DNA of 9,379 bases from Sulfurimonas sp. (lineage in GTDB: Bacteria; Campylobacterota; Campylobacteria; Campylobacterales; Sulfurimonadaceae), in the NCBI GenBank assembly GCA_002733945.2, contig NVXO02000005.1:5405-14783 (forward strand), written 5' to 3'. Under the pieces are notes generated by a model, which saw nothing but the letters and a program-made list of their open reading frames with translations, was not told the DNA's origin and searched no databases. The translations under genes were made by a program, and so were the position numbers. Positions 7,055 to 9,379 of this stretch are shown here, one piece after another. The stretch's first letter is position 1. Every line of letters begins with the position of its first letter.

Positions 7055-7089
7055 TTTGATATGATTCGTTTAATTTTAATCCCAAGGAG
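7055..7089 (+). promoter_or_regulatory. Putative promoter and strong RBS of the PDC protein-hisH-hisA group
   Basis: TTTGATATGAT (7055-7065) is a good Campylobacterota-type extended -10 in the 42-nt gap. A transcript from about 7072 would carry AAGGAG (7084-7089) 6 nt before ATG 7096. This may let the sensor and his genes be transcribed apart from the upstream coiled-coil gene. Confidence 0.45.
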
Positions 7090-7095
7090 TAAGTA

Positions 7096-8010
7096 ATGGT
7101 TGCAGCAGATATAGAACTCTTTAGTAGAGGACGAACAAAAGCTAGAGCTTATTTTTGTTATCTATTTGAAAAAAATATTCCAAATAGATTACCCTCTTTA
7201 AGCGAAGAGATGATTCTTCCGCGTCTGCGTAAAATTAAAGCAGACTTAGAAAACTGTGAGGGTGTTTATCTTTTAGATGCTCAAGGTGTCCAGGTTACTC
7301 CTACATATACGGAGGATAAAGAAATTTCCCAAGATGTAGGAAAAATTCGTGCAAATCGTGCATACTATTATCGTGCAGTAAGAGAAGAGCGTTGTACCAT
7401 TACAGATCCTTATCCATCTTTGATTACAGGTACTCTTACAGTTACTGCCTCAGTACCAATTTTTTCTGAGACAGGTGAACTTAAATATGTAGCCTGTTTA
7501 GATATGCCTTTTGAAGCAGTACTTAAAATTTCTCATATGAATACTAAAGATATATTTTTTGCGAAACTATTTAAGTCTTCATATGCTATTTTTGCATTTG
7601 CACTAATGGCAGTCTCTATTTTGCTTTTTACACATGCAATACAAGACTTTTTTACACAAAATATTGGTCTGCATATATTATCAATAGATGCAATGTTTAA
7701 GGCAACGATTTTGCTTACACTCTCTCTTGCGATATTTGATCTTGCTAAAACACTTGTTGAAGAAGAGGTCTTAGGGCAACATAAGGAACATAATATTTCA
7801 GGTCCGCATAAGACTATGGTGAAGTTTTTAGGAAGTATTATTATTGCTCTGTCAATTGAAGCACTTATGCTCGTCTTTAAGTTTGCTCTTACTGATCCGA
7901 ATAAACTTATGTATGCGATTTATATTATTGGTGGCGTTTCACTTCTTATAACGAGCTTAGCAGTATATATCAAGTTTACGAAAAGTAAACAATTCAGAGA
8001 GGAATCATGA
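7096..8010 (+). CDS. PDC/Cache-type sensor domain protein with four C-terminal membrane helices
   Basis: This 304-residue protein has an N-terminal soluble PDC (double-Cache-like) ligand-sensing domain, about residues 5-150, followed by four hydrophobic helices (about 161-182, 201-222, 241-265, 271-294). VYLLDAQGVQVTPTY (57-71), RANRAYYYRAV (85-95), TITDPYPS (101-108) and LTVTASVPIF followed by a short loop and YVACLDM fit the PDC pattern of strands and binding loop. The R-x-Y-Y-x-x-A segment recalls ligand-contact residues of amino-acid-binding dCache domains, but a match is not certain. Unlike ordinary chemoreceptors and kinases there is no N-terminal membrane helix or signal peptide, so the sensor may be cytoplasmic, and no HAMP, kinase, GGDEF or methyl-accepting output follows. 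Its stop overlaps the hisH start (ATGA, 8007-8010), so the two are translationally coupled. Start ATG 7096 has AAGGAG 6 nt upstream. The family call is good; the role is unknown. Confidence 0.78.
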   Translation: MVAADIELFSRGRTKARAYFCYLFEKNIPNRLPSLSEEMILPRLRKIKADLENCEGVYLLDAQGVQVTPTYTEDKEISQDVGKIRANRAYYYRAVREERCTITDPYPSLITGTLTVTASVPIFSETGELKYVACLDMPFEAVLKISHMNTKDIFFAKLFKSSYAIFAFALMAVSILLFTHAIQDFFTQNIGLHILSIDAMFKATILLTLSLAIFDLAKTLVEEEVLGQHKEHNISGPHKTMVKFLGSIIIALSIEALMLVFKFALTDPNKLMYAIYIIGGVSLLITSLAVYIKFTKSKQFREES

Positions 8011-8618
8011 TAGGAATTGTTGACTATAAGATGGGTAATCTAGCGAGTGTTCAAAATGCTTTTGCTAAACTTGGACAAGAGACAAAAGTTGAGAGTAATC
8101 CTGAAAAGTTTCAAGAGTATGATAAGCTAATACTTCCTGGTGTTGGTGCTTTTGGAGATGCTATGGAGCATTTAAGAAAGTATAAAATGATAGATGCCAT
8201 TAAAGAGTTTGCCAAAAGTAAAAAACCAATACTTGGAATATGTCTTGGTATGCAACTTCTTTTTAACAGTAGCAAAGAGTTTGGAGAACATAAAGGACTA
8301 GGGCTTATACAAGGTGATATTAAAGCTTTTGATAGCTCTAAATTTAGCGAACCATTAAAAGTACCACATATGGGCTGGAATAGAATGTTTACAACAAATC
8401 ATCCACTTTTTGATGGTTTAGATGAAAATCACTATCTCTATTTTGTACACACTTTTCATATTGTAGGTGCAGATAAGAGTGATATTATTGGTGAAACAGA
8501 GTATGGGTACAAGTTTACTTCTGCTGTTGCACATGAAAATATTATGGGAATACAACCACACCCAGAAAAAAGCCATGAAAATGGACTCAAAATTCTTGAA
8601 AATTTTATAAAACTATAG
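8007..8618 (+). CDS. hisH: Imidazole glycerol phosphate synthase, glutaminase subunit
   Basis: HisH is the class I glutamine amidotransferase that releases ammonia from glutamine. It channels it to HisF, which makes imidazole glycerol phosphate and AICAR in histidine synthesis. At 203 residues it has normal length. The N-terminus [18 protein letters not shown] is typical. The catalytic triad is visible: Cys79 in [10 protein letters not shown], with His185 and Glu187 in IQPHPEKS. The oxyanion region is [11 protein letters not shown] (43-53), and the conserved HMGWN is at 121-125. It starts at ATG 8007 inside the end of the PDC gene, with GAGAGG a few bases upstream. hisA follows 13 nt after its stop. 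HisF is not in the window. Confidence 0.97.
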   Translation: MIGIVDYKMGNLASVQNAFAKLGQETKVESNPEKFQEYDKLILPGVGAFGDAMEHLRKYKMIDAIKEFAKSKKPILGICLGMQLLFNSSKEFGEHKGLGLIQGDIKAFDSSKFSEPLKVPHMGWNRMFTTNHPLFDGLDENHYLYFVHTFHIVGADKSDIIGETEYGYKFTSAVAHENIMGIQPHPEKSHENGLKILENFIKL

Positions 8619-8631
8619 GAAAAAATATACA

Positions 8632-9342
8632 ATGACTTTATACCCCGCGATTGATTTAAAAGATGGACAGGCAGTTAGACTTACAAAAGGTCTTATGGAT
8701 AGTGCAAAAGTATACTCAAATGAGCCACATGAACTTGTGAAAAAGTTCGAAGAGATGGGTGCTGAATGGGTACACTTAGTAGATCTAAACGGTGCCTTTG
8801 CCGGTGAGCCTAAAAACTTAGATGCTATCATTAAAATCCGTGCAAACTGCAATGTTAAGTTAGAGCTTGGTGGAGGTATTCGTGATGAGGCTACAATACA
8901 AAAAATGTTAGAAATTGGAATAGATAGAATTATCTTAGGGTCTATTGCTGTTAAAAATCCCCAGTTTGTAAGAGATATGGCTGCAAAGTATCCAATAGCA
9001 GTTGGAATTGATGCTATTGATGGGTATGTTGCAGTTGAAGGTTGGGGCGAAGTCTCTACTATGAAAGCAACTGATTTAGCTCGTGAGTTTGCAAACGCAG
9101 GAGTTGAAGCTATAATCTGTACTGATGTAGGTAAAGATGGAACACTAAGCGGTGTAAATGTAGAGTTCACACTTGATATAGCACGTGCATCAGGAGTGAG
9201 TACAATTGCGAGTGGTGGTGTAAAAGATGAAAGTGATATAGAAGCTCTTATTGCTACAAAAGAAGTAGATGGTGTTATCATAGGAAAAGCTTATTATGAA
9301 GGAAGACTTGACTTATCTAAGATGTTTAAATTACTTGATTAA
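8632..9342 (+). CDS. hisA: Phosphoribosylformimino-5-aminoimidazole carboxamide ribotide isomerase
   Basis: HisA performs the Amadori isomerisation of ProFAR to PRFAR, supplying the substrate of HisF-HisH in the cytoplasm. The 236-residue protein is a (beta-alpha)8 barrel. The catalytic pair is Asp8 in YPAIDLKDG and Asp127 in VGIDAIDG. Phosphate-binding loops are GGGIRD (80-85, with LGS at 102-104) and ASGGV (193-197), and the half-barrel repeat motif [12 protein letters not shown] is at 163-174. The start ATG 8632 gives the standard N-terminus; AGGA (8617-8620) overlaps the hisH stop and is rather far (11 nt). Together with hisH it gives two consecutive histidine pathway functions in one operon. 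A long antisense frame across it is a by-product of its codon use. Confidence 0.97.
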   Translation: MTLYPAIDLKDGQAVRLTKGLMDSAKVYSNEPHELVKKFEEMGAEWVHLVDLNGAFAGEPKNLDAIIKIRANCNVKLELGGGIRDEATIQKMLEIGIDRIILGSIAVKNPQFVRDMAAKYPIAVGIDAIDGYVAVEGWGEVSTMKATDLAREFANAGVEAIICTDVGKDGTLSGVNVEFTLDIARASGVSTIASGGVKDESDIEALIATKEVDGVIIGKAYYEGRLDLSKMFKLLD

Positions 9343-9352
9343 TTGTAATCAA

Positions 9353-9379
9353 ATGAAATTTTTGGTATTATTATTAAAT
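9353..9379 (+). CDS. Possible start of a further gene, cut by the window end
   Basis: ATG 9353 opens a frame reading MKFLVLLLN, which runs off the window. It lies 10 nt after hisA on the same strand. The hydrophobic start would suit a signal peptide or membrane segment, but nine codons are too few to judge and no Shine-Dalgarno is visible. Confidence 0.3.

Noticed and set aside
8613..9281. A 222-codon open frame antisense to hisA
   Set aside because: It lies wholly opposite a clear hisA, its translation is Ser/Ile/Thr-rich low-complexity sequence without a recognisable domain, and it has no RBS.

Overview
The window is low-GC, tightly packed chromosomal DNA. It most resembles a Campylobacterota (Epsilonproteobacteria) genome of the Sulfurimonas/Sulfuricurvum kind. 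Three things point there: the protein sequences (TrpA, PanB, RuvB, HtrB/LpxL-like acyltransferase, WaaC, HisH, HisA), promoters that look like a T-rich extended -10 with little -35, and the frequent use of TTG starts and stop/start overlaps. The organism assignment is an inference from sequence style, not a database match. Nothing in the window looks like a mobile element, phage, plasmid or CRISPR locus.

Layout from left to right. (1) Two plus-strand tRNA genes: initiator tRNA-fMet (45-121) and tRNA-Arg(CCU) (156-231). (2) A minus-strand pair, an HPt-domain phosphotransfer protein followed by trpA, which ends 11 bp from the tRNA-Arg 3' end. (3) A divergent 78-bp promoter region (1384-1461). 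(4) A plus-strand operon panB-ruvB-AI-2E-family permease. (5) A minus-strand lipid A/LPS core pair, waaC followed by an HtrB/LpxL-like acyltransferase. It meets the permease gene head-on with overlapping stop codons. (6) A 357-bp gap (6217-6573) that holds what looks like the decayed 3' end of a minus-strand gene, plus promoters and AT-rich dyads. (7) A plus-strand group: a small membrane-anchored coiled-coil protein, an unusual PDC-type sensor protein with four C-terminal membrane helices, hisH, hisA, and possibly the first nine codons of another gene.

Functionally these are mostly housekeeping genes: tryptophan (TrpA), pantothenate/CoA (PanB), histidine (HisH, HisA), recombination (RuvB) and outer-membrane lipid A/core synthesis (WaaC, HtrB/LpxL). 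The less ordinary parts are the HPt protein translationally adjacent to trpA, the PDC protein with reversed architecture and no output domain whose stop overlaps the hisH start, the frameshifted gene remnant upstream of waaC, and a waaC start codon that seems to sit at the predicted transcription start. I found no convincing new defence or mobile system here.
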